From Antedon bifida (taxonomy: Eukaryota; Echinodermata; Crinoidea; Comatulida; Antedonidae), in assembly GCA_963402885.1 (NCBI GenBank), contig OY727099.1:3336001-3400000 (forward strand): a DNA stretch of 64,000 bases. Direction: 5' to 3'. Below the pieces are notes generated by a model that had not been told where the DNA came from, ran no database searches, and saw only the letters and a list, made by a program, of their open reading frames with translations. Both the position numbers and the translations under genes were made by a program. The first letter of the stretch is position 1. Every line of letters starts with the position of its first letter. Shown here one piece after another: positions 10,997-22,900 of the stretch.

Positions 10997-12232
10997 ATAG
11001 GGTGGAGTAAAATAAAACACTGTGTGAATTGCTGCTTGATCTGTCTCCTCGTTACGATAAGTAGGCCTACATTGTGGTGCATGCTGACACAAGTGTAAGT
11101 ACTTTTACTATTAGTATTAATGTATCTTACTTCACTACTCTAGTAATTCATTTACTTTTATTCAATGTTGTATATAGGCATGTTCATCAATTTTTTTTAT
11201 AGTCAGTGGTACTACAGCTTCTACGGGACCGTACATAATATACACTCCGTGGCACTTTAAATGTGCGTAATGTTTCTGGCGTTTATATTTCAGCTTGGTG
11301 AGATTTTAAAGTAACATTTTATTGTATGAAAAGTATGCCTACAAAATCCAGTACATTACATTTCGATGAAGTAGATGTTTTGGCTGGGTTGATGTTCATA
11401 CAGTTTTATTTCTTTGATTTTTATTTTTTGATTTTATTTTATTAAGCCAAGCGATAATTACAACGATAGAGATGATGATAAAAAAAAAGGAATAGGTCTT
11501 TATATTTCTAACACTATTAAATTTACCTTTCTCAAAAACACTCCATCATTTCGGGCAATAGCACTTCTGCTATAAGAACACATTCTGAATAATGTGGATG
11601 GTTTCTTTATCATGTGTGACTGATCTCCCTTCATTCAATCAGGAAACCAAGACTTTATCCGCAAAATTAACTAATTCAAAATTTACCAAATAATGTTCTG
11701 GCTTCAATAGATGTTTCATTATTATTATACTAATATCCATGCATTCATTTTAAATTTCAAACAATTAAAAATTATTCCATTGACTACCTACATTTAAGTT
11801 TCAGTATTAACCAACATTTGAGTTGATTTTTTTTGTTCTATCCCAAAATGGTTTATATCTACCGTAATATCATTGTATCAATGTTTCTCTTGTTGGAGAC
11901 CCCTAATTTTTTAAGTTTGCATTATTCTATGTATTTATTTTCATTCAAATATTATGCTGTTTTGTAAATTGTACTGCCCTAAGTAATAAATATTACTTAC
12001 TGACTTATGTTCATTTTACACATAAATTATAATTAAATTATAATAATATAACAGAACATTAACTATGTTAATTATGACACTGTGCAATTCCACAGGTTAC
12101 TTTCATAATATCGAAGATTAAGGTGAGACTGGCAATTTCCGATTTGTGTACAGTATTCGAAGAACCCCTACATTATACAGAAGAAGAATTTCATACTTTA
12201 CAGAAAGAAACACTCAATTCCGAAGTCTAATC

Positions 12233-13254
12233 ATGCTCTACAAACAAATGCCATCGCTGGTAGTTGGACTAGTGTTGATGGTTGGAGCTGGAATTGCAAT
12301 CCCTGTGTACAACCCACAAATAGACCATCTGCCTAATGGTAACCCGCTTCCTATTTGTCCCCCATCTATTAATGATATAATTGCATATGCTGAAAACGAT
12401 GAAGGACAATTGGTCCAAGTTGTACAGGTGAGTAGGAATGGGAAATGGGATTAACTATCCAGCAGTTTTGTTTTTCAATTTGTGATGACCTAGTGCTATT
12501 AAAGTGTAGTCCAGGCAGGGAAGAGTGAAATTACAATTTCACTCTTCTTCCCTCCAAAGAAAAATATCTGATAACACGATCTTTGGTACCTCCTACATTC
12601 GTCGTTGGTCGTTGGTTTAGACCTAAAATACGCCAAAACAGCAAGGAATCGAGAGAGGAAGTGCGTTCTATGGTCCACGCATGCTAATCTAAAGTGATAC
12701 ATTTAGAAAAAATAGAGAGAGCTTTTGATTTGTTAACCTGGCTACTAGGTCCTAGCCAGGTCAACAAATCAAAAGCTCTCTAGTAATGTTAATGAGAGTA
12801 GTGATTTATAACACATGATCATTTGTATATGATGTTTTTATAATAAACAATTTAAGAACTGTGAGAAATATACTTTATTAATGTTGAATAAAGTAGGTTC
12901 CGTTTAATACGAGAGGTTTTATTTTTAACCAGAAACTCACAAGTTAAAGTATATTTGTATACTATACAATTATATTCTTTTAATACAATGTTCTGTTTTT
13001 TTTAAATCATATTATAGTTTCCAGAAGAATTTGAGGAACAATGGTGTTTAAATGAAAAGTGTGATGATAATCTTTCATTAGTCGTCAGCAATGTGAAATG
13101 TGCCGTCAGCAGCCGTTTAGTCGACGCAATTGTTATAGATCTGGAAACGTTCCAAGCAACTGAACAACAGATTAAAGCCTGGTTTCCAGTCGACGTAAGA
13201 AGACGACGTTTTTACCTTCGGATTGGTAAATCAAAATCGACAGGAAAGGCCTAA
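12233..13254 (+). CDS. Small putative secreted protein, copy 2 (exons 12233-12427, 13018-13254)
   Basis: Same gene as copy 1, with identical signal peptide, cysteines, splice sites and intron hairpin (12713-12782). It gives 143 residues. The proteins agree up to the arginine-rich RRRRFYLR. Then copy 1 continues TGNRAAYYVED and copy 2 continues IGKSKSTGKA, owing to a local replacement of about 30 bp at 13222-13251. Nothing in copy 2 looks broken. Function is not recognised; see copy 1 for the weak cystine-knot suggestion. Confidence 0.68.
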
Positions 13255-15311
13255 CACCATAGTCATAGTCCTCGTGTAATTACGTAAGATTTTTATGCCC
13301 AAAGTGAAATTATACTTATTTATTTTATGGTTAGACAAATTTTATTTATAATTTTACTTACTTCACATTAGAAAACGGACTTGTTTTTAAACAAATGTTT
13401 AACTATCAGTAAAAAGATTCCCACTTGGACGCAACAAACGCAAAGGCGTAACCGAACCGCAGATGAGTTGACCAATCATAAGTGGCAATTCAGAAGACTC
13501 ATCACGTAGTGATTGGTCAAATTAACAATTGTGTTACGCTTACGTCCTTGCGTTGCGTCCTAGTGAGAACCAAAGCAGTTAATGTTTAATATCACGCCAA
13601 ATACCATAACAAAATACAGAGTGATAACGGATTCATTAATTTTTATTCATTTCCTTTATTTTGGATAGTACATTCATATACAAAACAAAACAATTCACCA
13701 GGAAATTATCAATATCATCTTCCACAAAACAACTATAATATAAGTTTGCACCAACGGTGATGCAGGTTGGATTATGGAAGTACGGTACTGGTTTTAATTA
13801 GTGAATCTGTTCTTAAACTATGAATGGAGTTCTTCCAATATTATTATATAATAATAATAATAATAATTACTAGTAAAGGTATTTATATATGTATACTAGA
13901 TGTTTAAGTTTTATTTTGCATTTGTGCCCTATTATATACTTATTTACTTTGCAAGAATGTAATAAAATTGGTAGTGGACAAACTGATTTAGCAGTCGTTT
14001 TCTTTTCTGAACATGCACAGATAATTAAGTTATATACATAACCGGTTTTTAATAAAAGTGAACGATCCAACTTATTAGGAGGCTGGGCGCAACACTATAC
14101 TTGCAAAATGACGTCAAACTCGAAACGAACACGCTATTCGATTATAAGTGGGAGGATGTGCGGAAGATGCGGTCCTCATCCTATATCCACCACTGAAAAT
14201 GTTTGTAAATATGTGCTCGGTAAACACCGTCTTCGAAGATCAGAAATACAATACAAGTAACAATGTTGAATACAACTGTATCCTGTGTTCTCTAGAGCGT
14301 AAAATAATAACAGTCAACATAGCCGTTTTATTAGTTACGCACTCTTGCGCAAAGACGACGACCGGCAGTCTCTCTCCCTCCCCTTCTGAATCGCTTGGCT
14401 CTGGTGATACAGCATAGGCCCAGCCTTCCTAGCTAGGGCCTCGCATTTAAACGCCGATTTTAACATAGCCATTTTAACCCAATAGAAATATCATTTCATT
14501 AAACAATTAAATTAGAAGTTCAAATTCAGTTTAAAAAGAAAAGTTCAGTTTAAAAATTCCACGTTTAAGTGTAATTTGAACTGTATATTTAAGGTTATAT
14601 ATACAGTACATTATTTCTAGTCGTTCTCCGTAAACGGGAAAATGGCAACTTTATCTTCCTCAAAAAGTTAAGACGACGGAATTTCACGCTAAGCTCCGCC
14701 CACTTTATTAAAGCTCATGCATAAATTATTCATGAGCACCGTCCTGTGGCTTCCCGTCGTGTTTCGCAAAGTCCCTATATAGGTCTACATATGATTCAGA
14801 AAAAAAACCAACACAGTCGGTGGTTTAATTACCAATGATCATATTATTACATTGTTAAGCTAGCTCTGTCTACACTCTATCAAACTAGTTTGACAAAAAA
14901 GTGATGTGCCCAAAATGGTAGTGATATGACGTCATCGTGCCCATGTATGGACCATCACATTTGTTATCACATAGTTTGGTAGAGAGCTTTACACCATTTA
15001 CAAAACGATTTGAAATTGAATTATTTTGATAACCAATTGGAAAAACTAGTATTATGCTCAGGTAATCTTTTTCGACGGAATGCCTACGTAATTCAGATTT
15101 AGAAATATAATATTAAAATAAGCAAATTGAATTCAATTCAATAATAGTTTCAAAATCTCAGAATGAGAACCTGTGACGTGATTGGAAAGCTTTTTATAAA
15201 TTGGGCCTCGATTATTCAGAATGAGAACATGTGACGTGATTGGAAAGCATTTTATAAATTGGGCCTCGATTATTGCTCACGATGAAGAGTGTAATCTATA
15301 TATAAATTAAC
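13255..15311. other. Noncoding part of unit 2 downstream of the gene
   Basis: This corresponds to 4076-6262 of unit 1 with many indels. It holds the unit-2 copies of the two MITE families (13419-13574; about 14866-14996) and a conserved 38-codon frame at 14080-14196. A short repeated block around AATGAGAACATGTGACGTGA at 15150-15300 also lies here. The rest is AT-rich with no supportable gene. Confidence 0.6.
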
Positions 15312-15677
15312 GTAAGGGCAAAATTCGGTAATTCGCGTGTTACTTGTAAAATGTTTACTCGATGGTATAAAGTTGGTTCGTATTTTTTATTTTAACCACC
15401 TGATGTAACTATGTTTACTAATTAAATTGAGTTAGATAATTAGCTATTGACAATTAAAACGAATTTATGTTCAACGATTTGCCTCAAATAGGGATGTTTT
15501 TCGATCGTGGTATACACTCTCTAATGGATGTCTATCTTGAAAAATACTCGCACACAATAATACGAGGATGCTTCGCATTTTCTTATCTCCTCCTACGATA
15601 ATTGTTTTTAATAACTGAAAACCGGTTGAACAGTTCAAGTACAGCATCATAATGTTGAAGACAGGCCGATTTTCTTC
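15312..15677. other. Unit-2-specific segment
   Basis: About 0.36 kb occupies the position of the unit-1 segment 6261-7945 but is unrelated to it. It has a 69-codon minus-strand frame that I do not recognise and would not call. I see no terminal repeats that would explain the replacement. Confidence 0.5.
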
Positions 15678-16583
15678 CAAGATTAGCTTTTGGTTTTGTG
15701 TCAGGACATCATCTGATTCTGTGATATCCTGTTAAAGTCACAGTTCTGACACTTGGCATGTGACACGACAATGGGTCTTGGTGAAGCAAAATCAAATTAA
15801 GAATACAAATAAATATGTATATGGCTCCAATTCATGGTGTTGGTTGACAAAATTAAACTCCGTAACATTTCTAAAATAGTTTTGTGTTTTGGATTATTAA
15901 AATAAATTAGATGAAGTTCAAACAGAAAGAGGAAGAGAGTTTTCCAAAAGCATGAATATAATAGTATTATATATCTAGTATATAACAGTATAATCTTGGA
16001 TTTCGCATACTTATACTTTAGAAAAAAGAAATAAATGTGTTTCATTTGAAAATATTGGTGCCAGGCATTCTATAGGCCTACTCTCTTGCCTAATCCCTAG
16101 CTTTGTTCCTTTAGTCAGACATCACTGAGTAAGTTTTCTATATATTATACAATAACAACTTTCAGTGAAGTCCTATAAATGAATATGAAACATCCTTTTA
16201 AATTAAACTGTCGGGTTACAAAAAGACTCATCAGACTAAAACGTATGTTTTTATGTTTATATAGGCCTACGCTTATTTATTAATCTATCCTGATGAGTTA
16301 CCCAGCTTACAACACTAGTTGAATAGTAGGGGATATTTATAGTTTTGAATATTGACAAAGTTTTACTTAATCCTGGATTATGTTATGTTTCATATAGGCC
16401 TACGCTTATTTTTTGACAAAGTTTTACTTAATTCATGTTGACGAGTTAATCCACTTAATTGACAAGTAGCAACATTTTGCTACGATCATTGTTATTTGGA
16501 TTTATCGAAAACCAAACTAAAGCCTTTGTAAATCATGTCGAGATAATAACAAAGCTATACGGAAGCACTTAAAGCCATCTAAT

Positions 16584-17317
16584 AATTATATTTTGGCATA
16601 TTAACTTTAAGGTCCTATTGTATTTACTGATGTAATATGTTAACTAATTCTTTTGATTATTAATTATAAGTACTTTAAACAAATTAATTTAAACTAATTA
16701 ACCATATAGACCATTATTTTCTGTCGAAAATCGAAAATTCTTTCCATTCTTGAACATCTTTTCTCTCTCAATTGTCATGTAGGCCTATTTATTTAACAAT
16801 AGGTTAGTACTAACTGTACTATGAATAAGGTCTACTTAATTGTGTTTTTTTTTAAAATATAGCCTACAGACACACAATTGAAGAATATGTACAAGCCTAA
16901 TATATTTTAACTAATTCTAATATCACTGGCATGGACACTAATGAATAATAATAATAAAGTTATAAGTTGGCGACCTTTATACATACGGATGTTTAAATTA
17001 TTGTTACTTCACTGGTGCAGAAATAAGAAGAAAGTAAAGTTTGAACAGTTTGTGAATATCACAGGCGTACAAAAAAAACATGAATAATACGGAAGATCGT
17101 GGTGGTTTGTTTGTCTGCTACGCCATCGAGACACCTGGTGCTTGGTACAAATCATATAATACAATAATATTACATACTAATAGTAGGCATGTTTGTACAT
17201 TAAATAACAAAGATTGTAAACGTGATTTCCAGGTAATGTTTACTAAAGGTAAGTGCTATAGTAACATAAAGCAATAAATGAACACAAAGTCTACACATTG
17301 AGCATAATAGATTTATC
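16584..17317. repeat. Tandem array, truncated third copy
   Basis: This stretch resembles bases 133-855 of unit 1 (and the same part of unit 2) but with more substitutions and indels. Similarity ends near 17317, just before the putative first exon of the ART-like gene. An open frame of 65 codons at 17080-17277 exists only here: units 1 and 2 carry an extra 8 bp that shifts it, so I do not call it a gene. Confidence 0.8.
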
Positions 17318-17327
17318 GCGTTCCTTC

Positions 17328-17365
17328 ATGTCTGCTGATCTAAAATCTTCGGATAAGGATAAGGT
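17328..17365 (+). other. Possible first coding exon of the ART-like gene
   Basis: An ATG at 17328 opens a frame reading MSADLKSSDKDK up to a GT-rich donor run (GTGTGTGTG from 17364). Using the GT at 17366 leaves the two bases needed to join, in frame, the acceptor TTTATTTTAG ending at 17658. This would replace the weak N-terminus read from the ATG at 17570. Plausible but unproven. Confidence 0.35.
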
Positions 17366-17569
17366 GTGTGTGTCTATATTTCTTTATTTTTTGTATTTTA
17401 GAATTATACATTTGTTTAGTATTCCATAGGCCTACGACATCAATGTTTTTAATTTTGAACGTTTTCTGTGATGTGTTGTGTATATATTATATCTATCTGA
17501 TAACTACATGTTTACCTATGGTCTGAAGAATAAATTAGGTTAGTGTGACGACCAACAAACGTCTTAATA

Positions 17570-18635
17570 ATGCATACAGAAGTTAAAGTTAGAGTGTGTC
17601 TGTATGTTACGGCAAAGGAGAAAGATAAAGTTACATTAATAGCGTTTATTTATTTTAGTGAGTGGTTTACTTTGGGATCATTGGAATTGTTAGCCGCTGG
17701 TTTGTCTACAGCACTCGGGGTTAAAGTTTGGCCTCCGGGAGGAGTATCCAGATCTCAACGAATATCTAATGGTTATCGCAAGCTTACCATCCATGACATC
17801 TTTCATCTTTCGCATACAATGGTTCCACGGGAGAAATCATTTACTGGTAGAGAGACTGTTGTAACATTTACATCGGTCAAAGGAACAACTGATGTCACAA
17901 TAGCACCAGGAACAAAATGGTCACAGTTGAAGAAATCGGTAGGCAGACAATTACACACCAATGCAGAAATAAAATTTAAATTAGGTGATATAGATCTACG
18001 TGACGAATGTACAGTTGAATTGGAACAACTAAATGGTGTACCTGTACATGTCATTGAACAACCAGAATGCGTCTATGAATTAGATCCTTCTCTACTCGCT
18101 AAGAAATACAATTACAATTTCACTCGCAAGAACGATGGTGATGCCGTCTACATGAGAGGAGAATATCAGTATCACCGACCATGCGGATGGTACAGATATG
18201 CTGTTGCTGTTAAAGGTGTCTACGGAGATGATAACGCTTGGCTTGGACCAGACGGCATACGTACGGAAACTAGTCCTGATGAATGGCCGGTCTCGTACCA
18301 CGGAACCAAAATAAGAAAAGGGTGAGGTTGTTGACAAACAATCCAACACAAATGAATCGGAGTATATTAACGGAGTTTACAGCAGTCCATCGTTGACCAT
18401 GATAGATGCATTGTATGCTGAGACCTTTGAGTATAAAGGAAAACGTTACAAGATCGCTTTTCAGAATAGAATCAATCCAGACATTGATGGTGGTCACATG
18501 AAAATCATTCCAAAAGAAAAAACAAAACTTAAAACGGCTGAATACTGGGTTTCACCAATGGAAGATCCAGCAGAGGAAATATATGATGTCAGACCATATG
18601 GTATCATTATTAAACAAATTAAGATTGACAATTAA
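17570..18635 (+). pseudogene. Ubiquitin-like plus ART/PARP-like domain protein, frameshifted
   Basis: Frame 1 runs 17570-18325 (251 codons). A second frame, open from 18315 to the stop at 18633-18635, continues the same protein, so one indel lies in AGAAAAGGG (18314-18322). Counting from 17570, residues about 95-163 look like a beta-grasp ubiquitin-like fold (TDVTIAPGTKWSQL, FKLGDIDLRD). From about 170 comes a domain with RPCGWYRYAV, WLGPDG, EWPVSYHGTK, then after the shift NGVYSSPS, ALYAETF and QNRINPD, ending VRPYG. HGT followed by G-V-Y-S and an alanine/tyrosine helix resembles the NAD-binding H and Y motifs of PARP-type ADP-ribosyltransferases. The family assignment is inference from pattern. 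True start may be at 17328 or in an exon from 17659. AATAAA at 19029 could serve the 3' end. It may be a real pseudogene, a polymorphism or a base-call error. Confidence 0.65.
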
Positions 18636-18673
18636 AAATCCTAAAGCCTGGTCTATTTTAGGGTCTAAAATCT

Positions 18674-18802
18674 TAGTTCTCACTTGGACACAGTTCAACA
18701 ACATAGGCGCAACGCAAGTGAGTTGACCAATGACGAGCAGAAATTCAGATGATTCACGTGTCGTGATTGGTCAAATTCCTTATGTTGCGCTTGTGGGAAC
18801 CA
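18674..18802. mobile_element. MITE-like element, GACGCAACG family, downstream of the ART-like gene
   Basis: Ends TTCTCACTTGGACACAG and, reversed, GTTCCCACAAGCGCAAC; internal GTTGACCAATGA and GTGATTGGTCAAATT match the element at 4239-4393. It lies 39 bp past the stop codon, so it is probably within the 3' UTR. Confidence 0.65.
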
Positions 18803-19887
18803 ATTGCTTTATACTAAGATGGATAACACAGTCTCACGATGAGTTTAACGCGTAGTCAACGCCCTATACAGCGCTTATTTTGGGTTATAGTATTCATGTT
18901 TCCTTACCAAGATACTGTAAGTTAGACGAATGAAACGTTACTAATAAACCATCTGGGACTTAATTATACTTTATTCTACTTTATTCAAGTAGCTTAAATG
19001 TATTTTATGTAAGTTGCATGTACAGAGAAATAAAGATAAACTAAGTAATGTAGCATAATAAATGTATTATTTCTATAATATTGCTAAAAATCAGAATTAA
19101 AAGTCCATAATATTTTTATAATATTGCTTTAAATTAAATTAAACGTCCATGATTAATCTTAATGTTAACATTTACTTTTGTATTATTACAAATGTAATAA
19201 AACAAATGTTCTTAATGCTCTACAAAAATAGAGAGCAAATTACAATTATATGATATCCTAAATAAAATTTGCTTTAAAAATATCAATGAATAAACTATGA
19301 CGACAAGAAGTAAGTTTTTACTTTCTTTTACAAGAGTCGATCTTTTTCCATGAATTATATATAAGATTTTTTAGTTTTACATTTATTGTTACGCAATATA
19401 TGAATATATATAATTATCTGAATATATACAGTACAGTACATTATATACTTTGGTTGTACCTATATGGAGTATTAATAATTGTTAATTCATTTAAGACATG
19501 ATTATAATTATTAATAAGTCTGAAAACAATTAATTGAATTATGTAGAATACAATACAAATGACGTAGCATAGTTCTAGCTGTAAGGAAGACGAACAATTA
19601 ATCAATATACACATAATAATAATTGTAACTACTTTGACTTGATTGACTAATATAAAAGTTATTCTCTAAAACTATAGTTTTCAAAGTTTCAAAAGAGAAC
19701 TGGTTGTATCGGGGTGGCTCCTATAATCATCCATCCCATAATAATATTTTTTACAAACCAAGTACATGTAAACTTTTTAGTGTTTAAAAACACTCATTGC
19801 CTACATCAAAGGATGGTAGAAAAAAACTCCTAAACATTTAGATAAGAATATATACTTTCAACTAATAAAAACCATCTGTATCAAGTC
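18803..19887. other. Intergenic region between convergent genes
   Basis: AT-rich with no supportable gene. It contains AATAAA at 19029-19034 on the plus strand, a candidate poly(A) signal for the ART-like gene. Confidence 0.5.
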
Positions 19888-19893
19888 TTTATT
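19888..19893 (-). terminator. Candidate poly(A) signal of RNF213
   Basis: AATAAA on the minus strand, 74-79 bp past the RNF213 stop codon at 19967-19969. Confidence 0.5.
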
Positions 19894-19966
19894 CAGTAAC
19901 AATATTCTTTTACATATAACTATTAAAGCAGTTTTGTTTGTTTTGGTCATAAATTCCTGTTTTACT

Positions 19967-22900
19967 TCAATTCTGTGCAGAGTAAAGTTGTGCAATTGTC
20001 TTCCATGTGTCAACAGCATGGCTTAAAGTTATGGTGTCTGGTAAATTGTCTAGTTCAGTAATTTCAGCATTCTCGTTTTTAATTGCATAATATTCTTCCA
20101 GTGTGTAAGAAATTCTGAAAATATACATTTGTTTTTATATAAGATTTTAAGTCGGCATGAGTGAGTGAGGAGTGAGCAAGTAAGATTAAAGTGAGTGAGT
20201 GAGTATGAATAGGGAGTGAGTTTGAATAGTAAGTGTGTTTGAATAGTAAGTGAGTATGAATAGGAGTGAGTTTGAATAGTAAGTGAGTATGAATAGGAGC
20301 GAGTTTGAATAATAAGTGAGTTTGAATAGTAAGTGAGTATGAATAGTAAGTGAGTTTGAATAGTAAGTGAGTTTGAATAGTAAGTGAGTATGAATAGTAA
20401 GTGAGTATGAATAGGAGCGAGTTTGAATAGTAAGTGAGTTTGAATAGTAAGTGAGTATGAATAGGAGTGAGTTTGAATAGTAAGTGAGTTTGAATAGTAA
20501 GTGAGTTTGAATAGTAAGTGAGTATGAATAGTAAGTGAGTATGAATAGTAAGTGAGTATGAATAGGAGCGAGTTTGAATAGTAAGTGAGTTTGAATAGTA
20601 AGTGAGTATGAATAGGAGTGAGTTTGAATAGTAAGTGAGTTTGAATAGTAAGTGAGTTTGAATAGTAAGTGAGTATGAATAGTAAGTGAGTATGAATAGT
20701 AAGTGAGTATGAATAGTAGCGAGTTTGAATAAAAGCGCGTACGAGTAGTGAGTGATGCAAATTTAGTGAATTGAAGAAGAAGAATAGGAATACAATAAAT
20801 ATAAATAGGGTACAATTTAAACTTACGGCCAAATTTTCCTGTCTTCATCCGATTGGTCACTCAGGTTCAAAACAATATATTCATAAAGTTCCCCACACAG
20901 TTGATCTAAATTACTGAACCTTAGCTCAGCTTTCAGATCATTTTTGTCCTTATCAGTCAATTGTTGTTGATAATCTTCTCCAACTCCATCAAAGGGATCC
21001 TGAAAATCATCAAAATATCTTGTTATATGTAACCGAGAAAAGAAAGTTTTTGTTTGTGGGTCATTAATTCTAATTATCCTCTGTTATTTGTTAGCAATAA
21101 GGCCTACCATTATATATCTCAGATAATCAACATTAATTATAGTACTATCGTATATGCAGAGAGCACAGTAGTAGTAGTATTCCATTAATTGATCGACACA
21201 GTGTGACAGCAGGACTCAAACTGGAGCTTTTAAAAGTTAATTGTATGTTTTATGAACGTGTATGAAACAGAACTGAATTTTTAAACGGCAAAAAAAAAAT
21301 TGATATTTACCTGAGAGTTATTGGTAAGTCTCACAGCTTTCTCCATTGCGAGTAGCTGCCAAAGGGCCAGGACATGCTTCAGACGACAATGACGTAAAGC
21401 CTAGTAAGAATAAAGCTTTGTCGTAACTACTTTTTATGTATAAAAAAAACAATTACAGTTTCAAAAATTTTATCAATATTGAATGAAATAATACATACAG
21501 TCCCAAATATTTACAATATCAGGAATTTTTATTTCTGCAAAATATGGCTACAGCCTCGTATATTGTATAAAGTGTATTCATGACATTTCATTGGTTCATT
21601 TCATATTGTGTCATACTTTTTTTCTCCTATTTACCGATTTAACTATTGCTTAGCTTGTAAACATTTGGGAATTTTGAATAAAAGAAAAAATTACTATTAG
21701 TTAAAATGTCAGGAACGGTTCTTTTTTAAAAATTGTTTTATCCACAATAAACTATACTTTGCCTAATGTAGCCCTATATTTTCTGTTTAAAAGTTTTCTG
21801 CTTTCAAAAAGTAGGCCTACTATTAATACAGGGCTGCACCATCATAGGGGAATTTGCCTATGTTCAGTTTTTTATTAAAATTATGACTAATTGATGTCTC
21901 CAAATTGTACTGCACTGCTACCAATAGTTAAGCAGACATTCTCAAGACAAGACCAATATTATTCACCCACCCAACTGTAGACCTAAACATATATATATAT
22001 ACATATAATAATATACAAAATTAATTACCGTGGCACTTTTTAGCATTTTATTCTGTGACATAGCAAGTTTATCTCGCAAGTAGATGTTGATCAACATGTT
22101 GCCTTCTGGTTTGTAGTTGGCGAGGAAACCAATAGCAATATCCAAAGATGCTAAACATCCACACAGATCTTGGTATGACTTCAGTTCAGCTATGATGTTG
22201 CATTGTAGAGCTTTTGACAATTCTTCCTGCAAATTAAAGAAAAGCTGTGTAATAATAATGTTGTGGGTTTTTTTTTGTTTTATTTTTTTTATATATAAAA
22301 TATTGTACATGATATACTGTAATGTGACACAAACAACAGTCTGTGGTCTAAGCAACTACTCTCAGAAAGAAAATGTGTGGACTTTTCAATACTAAAGTTA
22401 TCAATATTATAGACTATCTGAGATTGTTTTTTGAAGTATTTCAGTAGTCTTAAAGACAACCCTAGCTAAAAAAACATTATTTTATTAACTTAAATTGGTA
22501 TCAACATTTGAAGCAGGGCATTAACTTGTCGAATTAAAAAAAAATTGATATTATATTTTTTACATTTTTAAGATCAAAACCTTTTTTGGAAAGGTTAATA
22601 AATGAATTGCTTGATAAAGTACTACTATATTTCTGTTTGGTAGAATAATATATAATATATTGTATTAGTGTTACAAACTTAAAAAGTGAAACTGTTTTAC
22701 AATAATAGCCATGAATCTTAAATTTTACCTGCGGAATATTATTTCGCAAATTCTCAAAGATAGCAGCATGTCGAACATCCTCGCGAAACAAAAGATGGTC
22801 AAATTTGCAATTGATAAATGCACGTCCCCTGACGAATCTTTCAATTACTTGGAGCTCCAGACCAGCCAGGTTATATTCAACTCGGTTTTCTTCCATTGGT

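Larger units (their letters stand above)
9202..16583. repeat. Tandem array, unit 2 (about 7.4 kb)
   Basis: Direct copy of unit 1, offset 9201 at its start and 9182 at the gene. It is shorter mainly because the 1.7-kb unit-1 segment 6265-7940 is represented by an unrelated segment of about 0.36 kb (15312-15677). The MITE at 5158-5328 is also absent, the 148-bp tandem repeat is present once, and about 260 bp at the unit end (9016-9320 equivalent) is deleted near 16580. The right end is approximate, since it is set where similarity to the unit start (about base 133) resumes. Confidence 0.9.

Noticed and set aside
17080-17277. 65-codon frame in the third array copy
   Set aside because: The same region in units 1 and 2 has an 8-bp insertion and other indels that destroy the frame, so it is not conserved as coding.
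17570-17658. N-terminus of the ART-like protein as read from the ATG at 17570
   Set aside because: No family-like sequence appears before the acceptor TTTATTTTAG at 17658; this part is probably intron, so the start is left open.
20050-20860. Open frames of 260 and 224 codons on the minus strand rich in Tyr, Ser, Leu, Thr and His
   Set aside because: They are read from a stop-free 16-17-bp minisatellite in an intron; they overlap each other in different frames and contain no domain.
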